Shown: positions 1 through 6,825, counted from the first letter of the stretch. The stretch: 15,968 nucleotides of DNA from an uncultured Collinsella sp. (GCA_902470095.1 CABRFG010000053.1:1-15968), one strand, 5' to 3'. Numbers and translations: made by a program. Notes: a model not told the origin generated them from the letters alone.

Positions 1-1
1 C

Positions 2-164
2 ATTTCAAAAACCATGCCGGATTACGGGGCTGGACCCGGACCGGCCGTCCATACCCTGCATTTCACGGAATGCGCAAGCCGTCTACCTGCGGTTTTGATT
101 TTACCGATGACGGCATGCTCGGGGGTTCCCGGCCTGGCCCCGTAAACCGGCATGGTTTTGAAAT
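2..164. repeat. Long imperfect inverted repeat (about 163 bp element) in intergenic DNA
   Basis: Bases 2-10, 12-20 and 22-30 pair with 156-164, 147-155 and 137-145. That gives 27 Watson-Crick pairs, interrupted only by a bulged A at 11 and an A/A mismatch at 21/146. Similarity continues weakly inward to about 39/128. The 106-base centre contains two smaller hairpins. No T-run follows the right arm, so it is not an intrinsic terminator. The shape fits a miniature inverted-repeat (MITE- or REP-like) element, or a structured RNA/3' region of an upstream gene outside the window. Target-site duplications cannot be assessed because the left arm touches the window edge. No second copy was seen in this window. 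The pairing is directly visible; the nature of the element is inference. Confidence 0.75.
57..114. other. Two nested hairpins in the centre of the inverted-repeat element
   Basis: GCATT at 58-62 pairs with AATGC at 69-73, extendable by G-U pairs at 57/74 and 63/68. GCCGTC at 78-83 pairs with GACGGC at 109-114, and inside it CGGT at 90-93 pairs with ACCG at 103-106. Together with the outer arms this gives a long stem carrying two internal arms. I cannot tell whether it is a transcribed RNA fold or only DNA symmetry. Confidence 0.4.
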
Positions 165-278
165 CGCCGGGTCGGCGGGAGCGCGATTGGCCCCGATAAT
201 GGGCCTGGCGCCGGCAAGACGGCCGTTGGGCGGATGGCGGCCCGCGCCGCGCCCGCGAAAGTTTTTCCAAAATTGTCC
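165..278. other. GC-rich intergenic stretch with no recognised gene
   Basis: Between the inverted-repeat element and the tRNA promoter I see no ORF with a ribosome binding site or a recognisable protein family on either strand. A small 5-bp hairpin (189-193 with 201-205) and the palindrome ACGGCCGT near 219-226 are present, but both are expected by chance at this GC content. Confidence 0.5.
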
Positions 279-307
279 TTGCATCGCCGTCCGAGTTCCC
301 GTATAGT
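279..307 (+). promoter_or_regulatory. Probable sigma-A-type promoter of the tRNA-Ala gene
   Basis: A TATAGT hexamer at 302-307 (five of six match to TATAAT) lies 17 bases after TTGCAT at 279-284 (TTG matches the -35 consensus). Transcription would start near 313-315, a few bases before the mature tRNA 5' end at 320, which is usual for tRNA genes. The -35 match is only partial, so the call rests mainly on the -10 box, the spacing and the position. Readthrough past the terminator could also supply the ABC-F gene. Confidence 0.55.
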
Positions 308-319
308 ACTTCTTCGCAC

Positions 320-392
320 GGGGGCGTAGCTCAGCTGGGAGAGCGCTTGACTGGCAGTCAAGAGGTCAGGGGTTCGATCCCCCTCGTCTCCA
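320..392 (+). tRNA. tRNA-Ala, anticodon GGC
   Basis: The sequence folds as a full cloverleaf: acceptor stem 320-326 with 385-391, D arm 329-344, anticodon stem 346-350 with 358-362, and T arm 368-384 with the usual TTCGATC loop. The anticodon GGC is at 353-355 and reads GCC and GCU alanine codons, GCC being the dominant alanine codon here. The acceptor stem carries G3-U70, the known identity element for alanyl-tRNA synthetase, and A73 as discriminator, which confirms the assignment. A second wobble pair, G5-U68, is also present. The 3' end reads ACCC instead of ACCA, so the last A of CCA must be added after transcription. A promoter and a terminator flank it closely, suggesting a single-gene transcript. 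Confidence 0.97.
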
Positions 393-408
393 CCCGAGCA
401 TTGAATGA

Positions 409-436
409 GGCTCCAACGCAAGTTGGGGCCTTTTTT
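409..436 (+). terminator. Intrinsic terminator after tRNA-Ala
   Basis: A 9-bp stem (409-417 with 422-430, including one T-G wobble) closed by a GCAA tetraloop is followed directly by six Ts at 431-436. It sits 17 bases after the tRNA, with no other gene end nearby, so it ends the tRNA transcript. It also lies 31 bases before the ABC-F start codon and could attenuate readthrough into the downstream genes. Confidence 0.9.
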
Positions 437-467
437 CATATAGGAACACAAGGTCAAAGGCGGCAGC

Positions 468-2501
468 ATGATCCTCCTGGTCGACAAGATCGAAAAAAGC
501 TTCGGCGCGCGCGTCCTCTTTAGCGGCGCGTCCTTCCAGATCAACCCCGGCGAGCGCTTCGCGCTCGTGGGCCCCAACGGCGCCGGCAAAACCACCATGC
601 TCAAGATCATCATGGGCATCGACAGCCCCGACGCCGGCCAGGTCCAGTACGCCAAGGACTGCCAGGTAGGATATCTAGAGCAAGAAACCAACCTGGAGCA
701 AAAGGACACCACCATCCTTGCCGAGGTCATGGCGGCCGCCAAGGAAATTCGCCGCATGGGCGAGCGCGCCAACGAGCTGCAGGCTCAGATCACCGAGCTC
801 TCCGAGAAGGGCAAGGACGTCGATGCGCTTCTCAACGAGTACGGCCAGGTCCAGGACCGCTTTGAGCACCTGGGCGGCTACGAGCTCGAGAGCAACGCGC
901 GCAAGATCCTGTCCGGCCTGGGCTTTAAGGTCACCGACTTTGAGCGCCCGTGCTCCGAGTTCTCGGGCGGCTGGCAGATGCGCATCGCGCTGGCCAAGCT
1001 CTTCCTGCGCCACCCCGACCTGCTGCTACTGGACGAGCCCACCAACCACCTGGACCTCGAAAGCGTCCAGTGGCTGCGCGGCTTTATCGCGAACTACGAC
1101 GGCGCCGTCCTCATCGTCAGCCACGACCGCGCCTTCATGGACGCCTGCGTCGACCACGTCGCTGCTCTCGAGAACCGTCGCGTGACCACCTACACCGGCA
1201 ACTACAGTAGCTACCTCAAGCAGCGCGAGGACAACCTGGAGCAGATGCGCGCCAAGCGTGCCGCCCAGGAGCGCGACATCGCCCACATGCAGGTCTTCGT
1301 TGACAAGTTCCGATACAAGCCCACCAAGGCTGCCCAGGCTCAGGAGCGCATCCGCAAAATCGAGCAGATCAAAAAGGAGCTCGTCATCCTGCCCGAGGGC
1401 CACAAGCACATCGACTTTAAGTTCCCCGATCCGCCGCGCTCCGGCGACATGGTCGTGGGCCTCGAGGGTGTATCCAAGTCCTACGGCGACAAGCACATCT
1501 ACAGTGATATCGACCTCAAGCTCTACCGCGGCGAGCACGTGGCGCTCGTCGGCCCCAACGGCGCCGGCAAGTCCACGCTCATGAAGATTCTCGCCGGCCT
1601 GGAGCCGCCCACCACCGGCACCCGCGATCTGGGCACAAACGTGGGCGTAGCCTACTACGCCCAGCACGCGCTCGAGGGCATGACCGAGTCCAATACCGTC
1701 CTGCAAGAGATCGACACCGTCACGCCCAAATGGACCGTGCCGCAGCAGCGCAGCCTGCTGGGCGCCTTCCTGTTTAGCGACAACGACTCCATCGAGAAGC
1801 AGGTCCGCGTCCTCTCCGGTGGCGAAAAGGCGCGGCTAGCGCTCGCCAAGATGCTCGTGGCCCCCGAGGCGCTCCTGTGCCTGGACGAGCCCACTAACCA
1901 CCTGGACATCGACTCGGTGGACATGCTCGAGAACGCCCTGCAAAACTTCCCCGGTACCATCGTGCTAATCAGCCACGACGAGCACCTGGTACGCGCCGTG
2001 GCCAATCGCATCATTGACATCCGCGACGGCAAGGTCACGGTCTACGACGGCGACTACGACTACTACCTCTACAAGCGCGAGGACCTCGCAGCCCGCGCCG
2101 CCGCCGAGGCGGCAGGGGAGAGCGCGCCGGCCACGGCCAAGTCCGCAAAGGTCACCGCGGCCCAGCCCGATGCGCCCGCCGCCGCTTCCAAACCTGCCGA
2201 GGGCAAAAAGACCAAGGAGCAAAAGCGCGCCGAGGCCCAGGCCCGCGCCGCGCTCAACAAAAAGCTCAAGGGCGTGCGCAACCAGCTCAAGAAGATCGAG
2301 GCGGAGCTGGACAAAAAGCGCGCCCGCTATGACGAGCTTATGGAATTGATGGCAAGTGAAGAGCTTTATGCCGATCAGGACAAGTTCAACGCCGCGCTGG
2401 GGGAATATAACGGCCTTAAGCAAGAGCTGCCCAAGCTCGAGGACGAATGGCTGGAGCTTTCCACCCAGATCGAAGAGGAGACCGCGCGTGAACTCTCGTA
2501 A
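468..2501 (+). CDS. ABC-F family ATPase (YdiF/YheS/Uup-like), probable ribosome-associated factor
   Basis: A 677-residue protein with two ATP-binding cassettes and no membrane segments. Domain 1 has Walker A at 35-42 (GPNGAGKT), signature SGG at 166-168 and Walker B ending in catalytic E190 (LLLLDEPTNHLD). Domain 2 has Walker A at 362-369, signature LSGGE at 449-453 and E474. The two are joined by a charged alpha-helical linker (about 235-300) typical of ABC-F proteins, which bind the ribosomal E site and aid translation or resist ribosome-targeting drugs. An Ala-rich, low-complexity spacer (about 545-590) leads to a Lys/Glu-rich C-terminal coiled coil (about 590-677), as in Uup and YdiF. An AAAGG ribosome site at 456-460 supports ATG 468. 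I cannot separate a housekeeping role from antibiotic protection; the location argues for housekeeping. Confidence 0.95.
   Translation: MILLVDKIEKSFGARVLFSGASFQINPGERFALVGPNGAGKTTMLKIIMGIDSPDAGQVQYAKDCQVGYLEQETNLEQKDTTILAEVMAAAKEIRRMGERANELQAQITELSEKGKDVDALLNEYGQVQDRFEHLGGYELESNARKILSGLGFKVTDFERPCSEFSGGWQMRIALAKLFLRHPDLLLLDEPTNHLDLESVQWLRGFIANYDGAVLIVSHDRAFMDACVDHVAALENRRVTTYTGNYSSYLKQREDNLEQMRAKRAAQERDIAHMQVFVDKFRYKPTKAAQAQERIRKIEQIKKELVILPEGHKHIDFKFPDPPRSGDMVVGLEGVSKSYGDKHIYSDIDLKLYRGEHVALVGPNGAGKSTLMKILAGLEPPTTGTRDLGTNVGVAYYAQHALEGMTESNTVLQEIDTVTPKWTVPQQRSLLGAFLFSDNDSIEKQVRVLSGGEKARLALAKMLVAPEALLCLDEPTNHLDIDSVDMLENALQNFPGTIVLISHDEHLVRAVANRIIDIRDGKVTVYDGDYDYYLYKREDLAARAAAEAAGESAPATAKSAKVTAAQPDAPAAASKPAEGKKTKEQKRAEAQARAALNKKLKGVRNQLKKIEAELDKKRARYDELMELMASEELYADQDKFNAALGEYNGLKQELPKLEDEWLELSTQIEEETARELS
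2475..2490 (+). promoter_or_regulatory. Ribosome binding site deciding a GTG start
   Basis: AGAGGAG (2474-2480), inside the end of the ABC-F gene, sits 7 bases before GTG 2488. No equally spaced Shine-Dalgarno precedes the next in-frame ATG (2518), so GTG is preferred as the start of the small membrane protein. Confidence 0.6.
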
Positions 2502-2784
2502 GGCCGCTGCCGTGGCGATGAGCATCATCGCCATCGCGTGCCGCATCTGCGGCATCTTTATGAGCGCGACGACCGTGTTGCTGTGCTTTAGCGGCCTCAT
2601 CGCTAAGCTGCAGATCGTGGGCTTTGTCGTTGAGCTTTCGCGCGCGCTGCCGAGCGCCATCGCCGGCTACGGCGTCATCACCTCGCCCTTTGGCGGCGTG
2701 TTCCGCCTGGATTACGCAATCGTGGCCGTCATCCTGTTTGTGGCCGACTACTTGCTCACGCGCGCCTCGCGCCGCGTCCGCTAG
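2488..2784 (+). CDS. Small membrane protein of unknown function (98 aa, GTG start)
   Basis: I do not recognise a family. The reading frame overlaps the last 14 bases of the ABC-F gene and ends 9 bases before the site-2 protease, so it is very probably co-transcribed and translationally coupled. Taking GTG 2488 (ribosome site at 2474-2480) gives 98 residues. Two hydrophobic segments are visible, about 9-39 (long, with a single Arg at 19) and about 74-90. Basic residues at the N-terminus (RK) and C-terminus (RASRRVR) predict both ends in the cytoplasm. The middle (about 45-72) is moderately hydrophobic and Gly/Pro-containing. An ATG start at 2518 would remove ten residues and leave both segments. 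Codon use matches its neighbours, supporting a real gene. Function is unknown; ABC-F and protease neighbours do not settle it. Confidence 0.7.
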   Translation: MNSRKAAAVAMSIIAIACRICGIFMSATTVLLCFSGLIAKLQIVGFVVELSRALPSAIAGYGVITSPFGGVFRLDYAIVAVILFVADYLLTRASRRVR

Positions 2785-2793
2785 GGGAGCGCC

Positions 2794-3477
2794 ATGTCCA
2801 GCAGCTATATCATGAACCTGCTCGCGAGTGCCGTCGCCGTCATTGTGGGCATCGTCATCCACGAGAGTGCGCACGCCGCCGCGGCCTGGGCACTCGGCGA
2901 TAAGACGGCCCGTTCGCGCGGACGCGTCTCGCTCAACCCGCTCAACCATATCGACCCGTTTGGCACAATCATCCTGCCGCTGCTTATGCTTGCCGCCGGC
3001 GGTCCCGTATTCGCCTTCGCCAAGCCCGTGCCCGTCTATCTCAACAACCTCAAGCACCCCAAGCGCGATGAGGTCCTGGTGAGCGCAGCCGGCCCCACAT
3101 CGAATATCGCACTCGCGTGCCTCGCGGCCGCCCTCATGCACGTAACGTACGGCAATCTCTACGCCAGCATGTCCTTTGCCGTGGCGTCCCAAATCATGAA
3201 CTTCGGCGCCACGTTTATCGTGGTCAACCTGTCGCTCGCGTTCTTTAACCTCATCCCGATCCCGCCGCTCGACGGCTCGTCGATCATCGTGCCCTTCCTC
3301 AAGGGCAAGGCACTCAACAACTATTACCGTCTGCAGCAATACGCTATGCCCATCCTCATCCTAGTTCTATACCTGCTGCCCATGTGGACCGGCATCGACG
3401 TGATCGGCCGCTATTTCGACGTTACCGTGTATCCGCTTGCTGAGCAGCTGCTCAACTTCGCAATCGCCGGCATCTAG
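2794..3477 (+). CDS. Site-2 protease family membrane metalloprotease (MEROPS M50B-like)
   Basis: A 227-residue polytopic membrane protein. The zinc-binding HESAH motif is at residues 23-27, inside the first hydrophobic segment, and the second conserved motif NLIPIPPLDG ends with D160, the third zinc ligand in this family. About five membrane segments are visible. The length and the absence of a PDZ domain fit the small, minimal S2P group (YwhC-like) rather than RseP or SpoIVFB. Such enzymes cut substrates within the membrane; the substrate here is unknown. AGGGGAG at 2783-2789 precedes ATG 2794. From memory, small S2P homologues often lie beside scpA-scpB in Gram-positive genomes, as here, but no functional link follows from the sequence. 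Confidence 0.93.
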   Translation: MSSSYIMNLLASAVAVIVGIVIHESAHAAAAWALGDKTARSRGRVSLNPLNHIDPFGTIILPLLMLAAGGPVFAFAKPVPVYLNNLKHPKRDEVLVSAAGPTSNIALACLAAALMHVTYGNLYASMSFAVASQIMNFGATFIVVNLSLAFFNLIPIPPLDGSSIIVPFLKGKALNNYYRLQQYAMPILILVLYLLPMWTGIDVIGRYFDVTVYPLAEQLLNFAIAGI

Positions 3478-3511
3478 GGTAAACTTACAGGTCGACCGTG
3501 CAAAACGGTCG
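3457..3511 (+). promoter_or_regulatory. Possible internal promoter and leader hairpin before scpA
   Basis: TTCGCA at 3457-3462 and TAAACT at 3480-3485 are spaced by 17 bases, each with four of six matches to a housekeeping promoter. Just downstream a 7-bp hairpin forms between 3493-3499 and 3505-3511 with a GCAAA loop and no T-run. The 84-base gap before scpA is among the largest between genes here, which makes an internal start plausible. The evidence is weak. Confidence 0.25.
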
Positions 3512-3547
3512 CAACATGCACCCAAACCGCGCCGCGAAGGCGCCGTC

Positions 3548-3556
3548 AAAGGAGGT
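3548..3556 (+). promoter_or_regulatory. Consensus Shine-Dalgarno of scpA
   Basis: AAAGGAGGT is a full match to the anti-Shine-Dalgarno complement, 5 bases before ATG 3562. It fixes the scpA start and suggests strong independent initiation. Confidence 0.85.
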
Positions 3557-3561
3557 CGAAA

Positions 3562-4374
3562 ATGTCGTATCGCGTGTCGACGCAGGTCTACAGCGGACCG
3601 TTCGACCTGCTCCTGCAGCTGGTAACCCGCCAAAAAGTAGATATCGGCGCCATCTCCATCAGCGAGGTGGCCGAGCAATACCTGGCCGAGGCCGAGCGCA
3701 TCGAGGCGCTGGACCTGGACGTGGCGAGCGACTTTTTGCTGGTTGCGGCGACCCTTTTGGACATCAAGGCCGCCTCGCTGGTGCCGCAGGAGGCCCCGCG
3801 CAAAGTCGATGACGACGATGACGAGTTCGACGAAGACCTCGAGGAGCTCAGCGCGCTCGACGGCGACGCCTTGCGCGAGGTCCTGATCCAGCGCCTGATT
3901 GCATACAAGCAGTTTAAGGGTGCGGCGGCGGCCCTCGGTGCCCGCATGCAGGCCGAAAGCCGCATGCGCCCGCGTGTGGCCGGTCCCGACCCGGAGTTTT
4001 TGGGCCTAATGCCCGACTATCTGGCCGGCATCACCCTGCGCGGCCTCGCCGTCATCTGTGCCGACCTGGACGGCAAGCGACAGACCTTCCTGCTGGAGGC
4101 CGAGCACGTGGCGCCGCATCGCGTGCCGCTCGACCTGACCGTAGCCTCAGTCGACCGCTTTACCATGGCACACCAAACCTGCACCTTCCGCGAGCTGTTA
4201 GACGGCGATGCTACCACCGAGCAGCTCGTCGTCACCTTCCTAGCCATGCTTGAGCTCGCCAAGCGCGGCTCGCTCACGCTGAGCCAGGACGAGATCTTTG
4301 GAACCATCCGCATCAACCGCGTCGAGGGCGCCGAGGCCTACGTGCCCGGCGAGGGCCCCGAGCTCACCGAATAG
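3562..4374 (+). CDS. scpA: Segregation and condensation protein A (kleisin)
   Basis: A 270-residue kleisin that bridges the SMC ATPase heads and recruits ScpB to form the bacterial condensin that organises and separates replicated chromosomes. The N-terminus has the family pattern: a short beta segment with FDLLLQLV, then helices (IDIG-type ISISEVAEQYL) that contact the SMC neck, followed by LLVAATLLDIKAASLVP. A very acidic spacer at about 82-97 (five consecutive Asp from residue 83) is the usual flexible linker. The C-terminal part (about 195-265) looks like the winged helix that contacts the SMC cap, with FLAMLELAKRGSLTLSQDEIFGTIRI. Length is normal. It ends 11 bases before scpB, so the two subunits are co-expressed. 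Confidence 0.96.
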   Translation: MSYRVSTQVYSGPFDLLLQLVTRQKVDIGAISISEVAEQYLAEAERIEALDLDVASDFLLVAATLLDIKAASLVPQEAPRKVDDDDDEFDEDLEELSALDGDALREVLIQRLIAYKQFKGAAAALGARMQAESRMRPRVAGPDPEFLGLMPDYLAGITLRGLAVICADLDGKRQTFLLEAEHVAPHRVPLDLTVASVDRFTMAHQTCTFRELLDGDATTEQLVVTFLAMLELAKRGSLTLSQDEIFGTIRINRVEGAEAYVPGEGPELTE

Positions 4375-4385
4375 GAGCCGCAATC

Positions 4386-5114
4386 ATGTCAACCCTTTCC
4401 ACGCTGGATGCAAACAGCCTCAAAGGCGCTCTCGAGGCGCTGCTGCTGGTGTCGAGCGACCCAGTGAGTGCGCCCGCGCTGGCCGGCGCACTGGATATCG
4501 CCCCGGGCGAGTGCGCGTCGCTGCTCGCCGAGCTCAAGGTTGAGTACGAGGAGGCCAACCGCGGCTTTCAGTTGCGCGAGGTCGCCGGCGGCTGGCGCCT
4601 GTTTACACATCCCGCCTACCACGATGTGGTCGAGGCCTATGTGTTGAGCTGGGACACGCAAAAGCTGTCGCAGGCGGCGCTCGAAACCCTGGCCGTCATC
4701 GCATACCACCAGCCCGTGACGCGCGAGGTGGTCAAGGGCATCCGCGGCGTCAACTCCGACGGCGTCATCGCGTCGCTCGTCGACAAGGGTCTAGTGCGCG
4801 AGCTAGGCCGCGATCCCCAACGCGGTCAAGCCATCATCTACGGCACGACCAACGCCTTCTTGGAAAAGTTCGGTCTGCGCTCCACCCGCGACCTGCCCGA
4901 TCTGGAGCAGTTTGCCCCCGATGAGCAGTCGCGCCAGTTTATCCGCGAGCGTCTAAGCGGCCGCAGCATTCAGTCCACGCTCGAGGAGCAGGCCGAAGAT
5001 CTGGACGAAGAGCGCGAACTGCTCGATACCGATGTTGAAGATGTTGAGGCAGTCGAGGACTTGGAGACCCTGGTCGTCGACGAGACCTCGGAGGATATGC
5101 ATGACGAGGACTAA
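4386..5114 (+). CDS. scpB: Segregation and condensation protein B
   Basis: A 242-residue protein with two winged-helix domains. The first (about 8-80) contains SLKGALEALLLVSSDPVSAPALAGAL. The second (about 90-165) contains TLAVIAYHQPVTREVVKGIRGVNSDGVI and ends with YGTTNAFLEKFGL, both hallmarks of ScpB. It dimerises and binds the middle of ScpA in the SMC condensin. TAGGAG at the scpA stop serves as ribosome site for ATG 4386. Beyond the usual ScpB core, residues about 198-242 form a strongly acidic tail in which about half the residues are Asp or Glu. The stop (5112-5114) is followed after 22 bases by rluB. Confidence 0.96.
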   Translation: MSTLSTLDANSLKGALEALLLVSSDPVSAPALAGALDIAPGECASLLAELKVEYEEANRGFQLREVAGGWRLFTHPAYHDVVEAYVLSWDTQKLSQAALETLAVIAYHQPVTREVVKGIRGVNSDGVIASLVDKGLVRELGRDPQRGQAIIYGTTNAFLEKFGLRSTRDLPDLEQFAPDEQSRQFIRERLSGRSIQSTLEEQAEDLDEERELLDTDVEDVEAVEDLETLVVDETSEDMHDED

Positions 5115-5120
5115 CGAAGT

Positions 5121-5139
5121 AGGGGAGACGCGCGCCATG
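5121..5139 (+). promoter_or_regulatory. Ribosome binding site and start of rluB
   Basis: AGGGGAG at 5121-5127 lies 9 bases before ATG 5137. This favours 5137 over the in-frame ATGs at 5032 and 5101, which lie inside scpB, and over ATG 5188, which would start directly at the S4 domain. Confidence 0.6.
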
Positions 5140-6069
5140 GGCAACGCAGTGCCCGCAACCGACGCCCAGCCTGTCTACCCGCACACCATGCGCCTGCAGC
5201 GCTTTTTGGCGCGCGCGGGCGTTGCGAGCCGCCGCGGGTCGGAGGACCTGATGACCGCCGGACGCGTGACCGTCAACGGCGAGGTCGCGACCGAGCTGGG
5301 CACCAAGGTCGACGTCGACCGCGACCATATCGAGGTCGACGGCATGCCCGTCAAGCTCAACCAGGGCGCCGTGTACCTGATGCTCTACAAGCCGACCGGC
5401 TACCTCACCACCATGAGCGACCCGCAGGGGCGCCCTTGCGTGGCCGACCTGGTCCCGCGCGACCGCTTTCCGGGGCTCTTCCCGGTGGGTCGCCTGGACC
5501 GCGACACCACGGGCCTTTTGCTCTTTACCACCGACGGCGACCTGTCGCAAGACCTACTGCACCCCAGCAAGCACGTCTACAAGACCTACCAAGCGCTGGT
5601 GGACGGCCACCTGACCGATCGCGACTTGGAACCACTCCGCCGCGGCATCGAGCTCGACGACGGCCTGTGCCAGCCGGCAATCTGCCGCGTCATTAACGCC
5701 CGCGAGGCCGATGCGGTGGCTCCGCAAGGCGTTAAGCCCGGCACCACCGCCGTGGAGGTCATCATCCGCGAAGGCCGCAAGAACCAGGTCAAGCGCATGC
5801 TGAGCAAGATCCACCACCCGGTGATCCGTCTGCACCGCTGCAACTTTGCCGGCCTTGAGCTCGAGGGCGTGGCCAAGGGCTCGTGGCGCGAGCTCACCGA
5901 CCGCGAGGTGCAGATCCTCAAGGCCGGCGGCATCCCGCCCAAGCAGGCCAGCTCCAAGCACGGCGACCCCAACGCGCCGACGACCAACCCCACGGCCCGC
6001 ACGCGCCATCACGGCAGCCACGGCTCCGCGCCCAAGCGCAACACCTACCGCGAGCGCTACACGGGCTAG
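5137..6069 (+). CDS. rluB: 23S rRNA pseudouridine synthase, RluB/RsuA family
   Basis: From ATG 5137 the protein has 310 residues. An S4 RNA-binding domain begins at about residue 18 (MRLQRFLARAGVASRRGSE) and runs to about 70. The catalytic domain contains the RsuA-family motif VGRLDRDTTGLLLFTTDGD with catalytic D121, YKTYQALVDG, and the later EGRKNQVKRML segment. RluB forms one pseudouridine in helix 80-93 of 23S rRNA in E. coli. The S4 domain and position directly after scpAB favour an RluB-type enzyme, though RsuA/RluE specificity cannot be excluded. The last 40 residues or so are a hydrophilic, basic, low-complexity tail rich in Pro, Thr, His and Arg, probably disordered. Confidence 0.93.
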   Translation: MGNAVPATDAQPVYPHTMRLQRFLARAGVASRRGSEDLMTAGRVTVNGEVATELGTKVDVDRDHIEVDGMPVKLNQGAVYLMLYKPTGYLTTMSDPQGRPCVADLVPRDRFPGLFPVGRLDRDTTGLLLFTTDGDLSQDLLHPSKHVYKTYQALVDGHLTDRDLEPLRRGIELDDGLCQPAICRVINAREADAVAPQGVKPGTTAVEVIIREGRKNQVKRMLSKIHHPVIRLHRCNFAGLELEGVAKGSWRELTDREVQILKAGGIPPKQASSKHGDPNAPTTNPTARTRHHGSHGSAPKRNTYRERYTG

Positions 6070-6135
6070 ACAACCCGCCGCGCCTCAACGCCCGCGAACC
6101 ATACCAGCACGTCAACCACCGAAAGGAAGCATTGC

Positions 6136-6822
6136 ATGATCGTCGCCATCGACGGCCCCGCCGGTTCCGGCAAGTCCACCATTGCCAAGGAGATCGCCCG
6201 CCAGCTGGGCTTTAACAAGCTCGACACGGGCGCCATGTATCGCGCCGTCACCTTCGCCGCGCTCGACCGCGGCATCGACCTGGACGACGAGGCGGCCATC
6301 GACGCCCTCGCCGAGCAGATCGAAATCCGCTTTACCAACGGCACCGGCGAGGATACGCGCCTGACCATTGACGGCCAGGACGCTTCGGCCGCCATCCGCA
6401 CCCCGCAGGTCGACGCCAACGTGTCCAAGGTCTCGGCCTACCCGGGCGTGCGCACCGCCATGCTCATCCACCAGCGCCGCGCAGCAGAGGACCGCGATAT
6501 CGTGGCCGAGGGTCGCGACATCGGAACAGTCGTGTTCCCTAACGCGCAGGTCAAGGTCTTCTTGACCGCCGACCCGCGTGAGCGCGCCCGTCGCCGCGTG
6601 CTGCAGCGCCACCAGAACGATGCCCAGCCGCTCACGTCCGAGCAGCTCGAGGCCGAGGTCGACGAGACCCTCGACGCCCTTAAGCAGCGCGACAAGCTCG
6701 ACAGTAGTCGCGAGGTCGCCCCGCTCGTGCCCGCCGAGGACGCCGTGCACGTCGACTCCACCGCCCACACCATCGACGAGGTCGTCTCGATAATCGAGGA
6801 CCTCATTAACCAAAGGAGGTAG
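6136..6822 (+). CDS. cmk: Cytidylate kinase
   Basis: A 228-residue P-loop kinase that phosphorylates CMP and dCMP with ATP, recycling the CMP released by phospholipid synthesis and RNA turnover. The Walker A loop GPAGSGKST is at 7-15. KLDTGAMYRAVTFAAL follows, which contacts the nucleoside monophosphate, then VAEGRDIGTVVFP and the Arg-rich lid DPRERARRRVLQR. Length is typical. AAAGGA at 6122-6127 fits ATG 6136. A 66-base gap separates it from rluB, where I see no clear promoter or terminator. It is followed after 3 bases by the PlsC-like gene, and the ribosome site of that gene lies over its own last codons. Confidence 0.97.
   Translation: MIVAIDGPAGSGKSTIAKEIARQLGFNKLDTGAMYRAVTFAALDRGIDLDDEAAIDALAEQIEIRFTNGTGEDTRLTIDGQDASAAIRTPQVDANVSKVSAYPGVRTAMLIHQRRAAEDRDIVAEGRDIGTVVFPNAQVKVFLTADPRERARRRVLQRHQNDAQPLTSEQLEAEVDETLDALKQRDKLDSSREVAPLVPAEDAVHVDSTAHTIDEVVSIIEDLINQRR
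6812..6820 (+). promoter_or_regulatory. Consensus Shine-Dalgarno of the PlsC-like gene, inside the cmk 3' end
   Basis: AAAGGAGGT occupies the last codons and first stop base of cmk and lies 5 bases before ATG 6826. It fixes this start and couples translation of the two genes. Confidence 0.85.
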
Positions 6823-6825
6823 CCC

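Noticed and set aside
189..226. Small hairpin and ACGGCCGT palindrome
   Set aside because: Five-base stems and eight-base palindromes are frequent by chance in GC-rich DNA and have no T-run or conserved context.
22..306. Small open frames on both strands of the leftmost intergenic region
   Set aside because: They are Arg/Pro/Gly-rich, overlap each other and the inverted repeat, and lack ribosome binding sites.
1..319. CRISPR array or tandem repeat at the left edge
   Set aside because: There are only two arms in inverted orientation, with no regularly spaced direct repeats.
437..467. Possible separate promoter for the ABC-F gene
   Set aside because: TATAGG near 440 has no acceptable -35 partner at the right distance; it would fall in the terminator stem.
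101..772. Minus-strand open frame running across the tRNA and its terminator
   Set aside because: It reads through a verified tRNA gene and into the ABC-F gene; no domain is recognisable.
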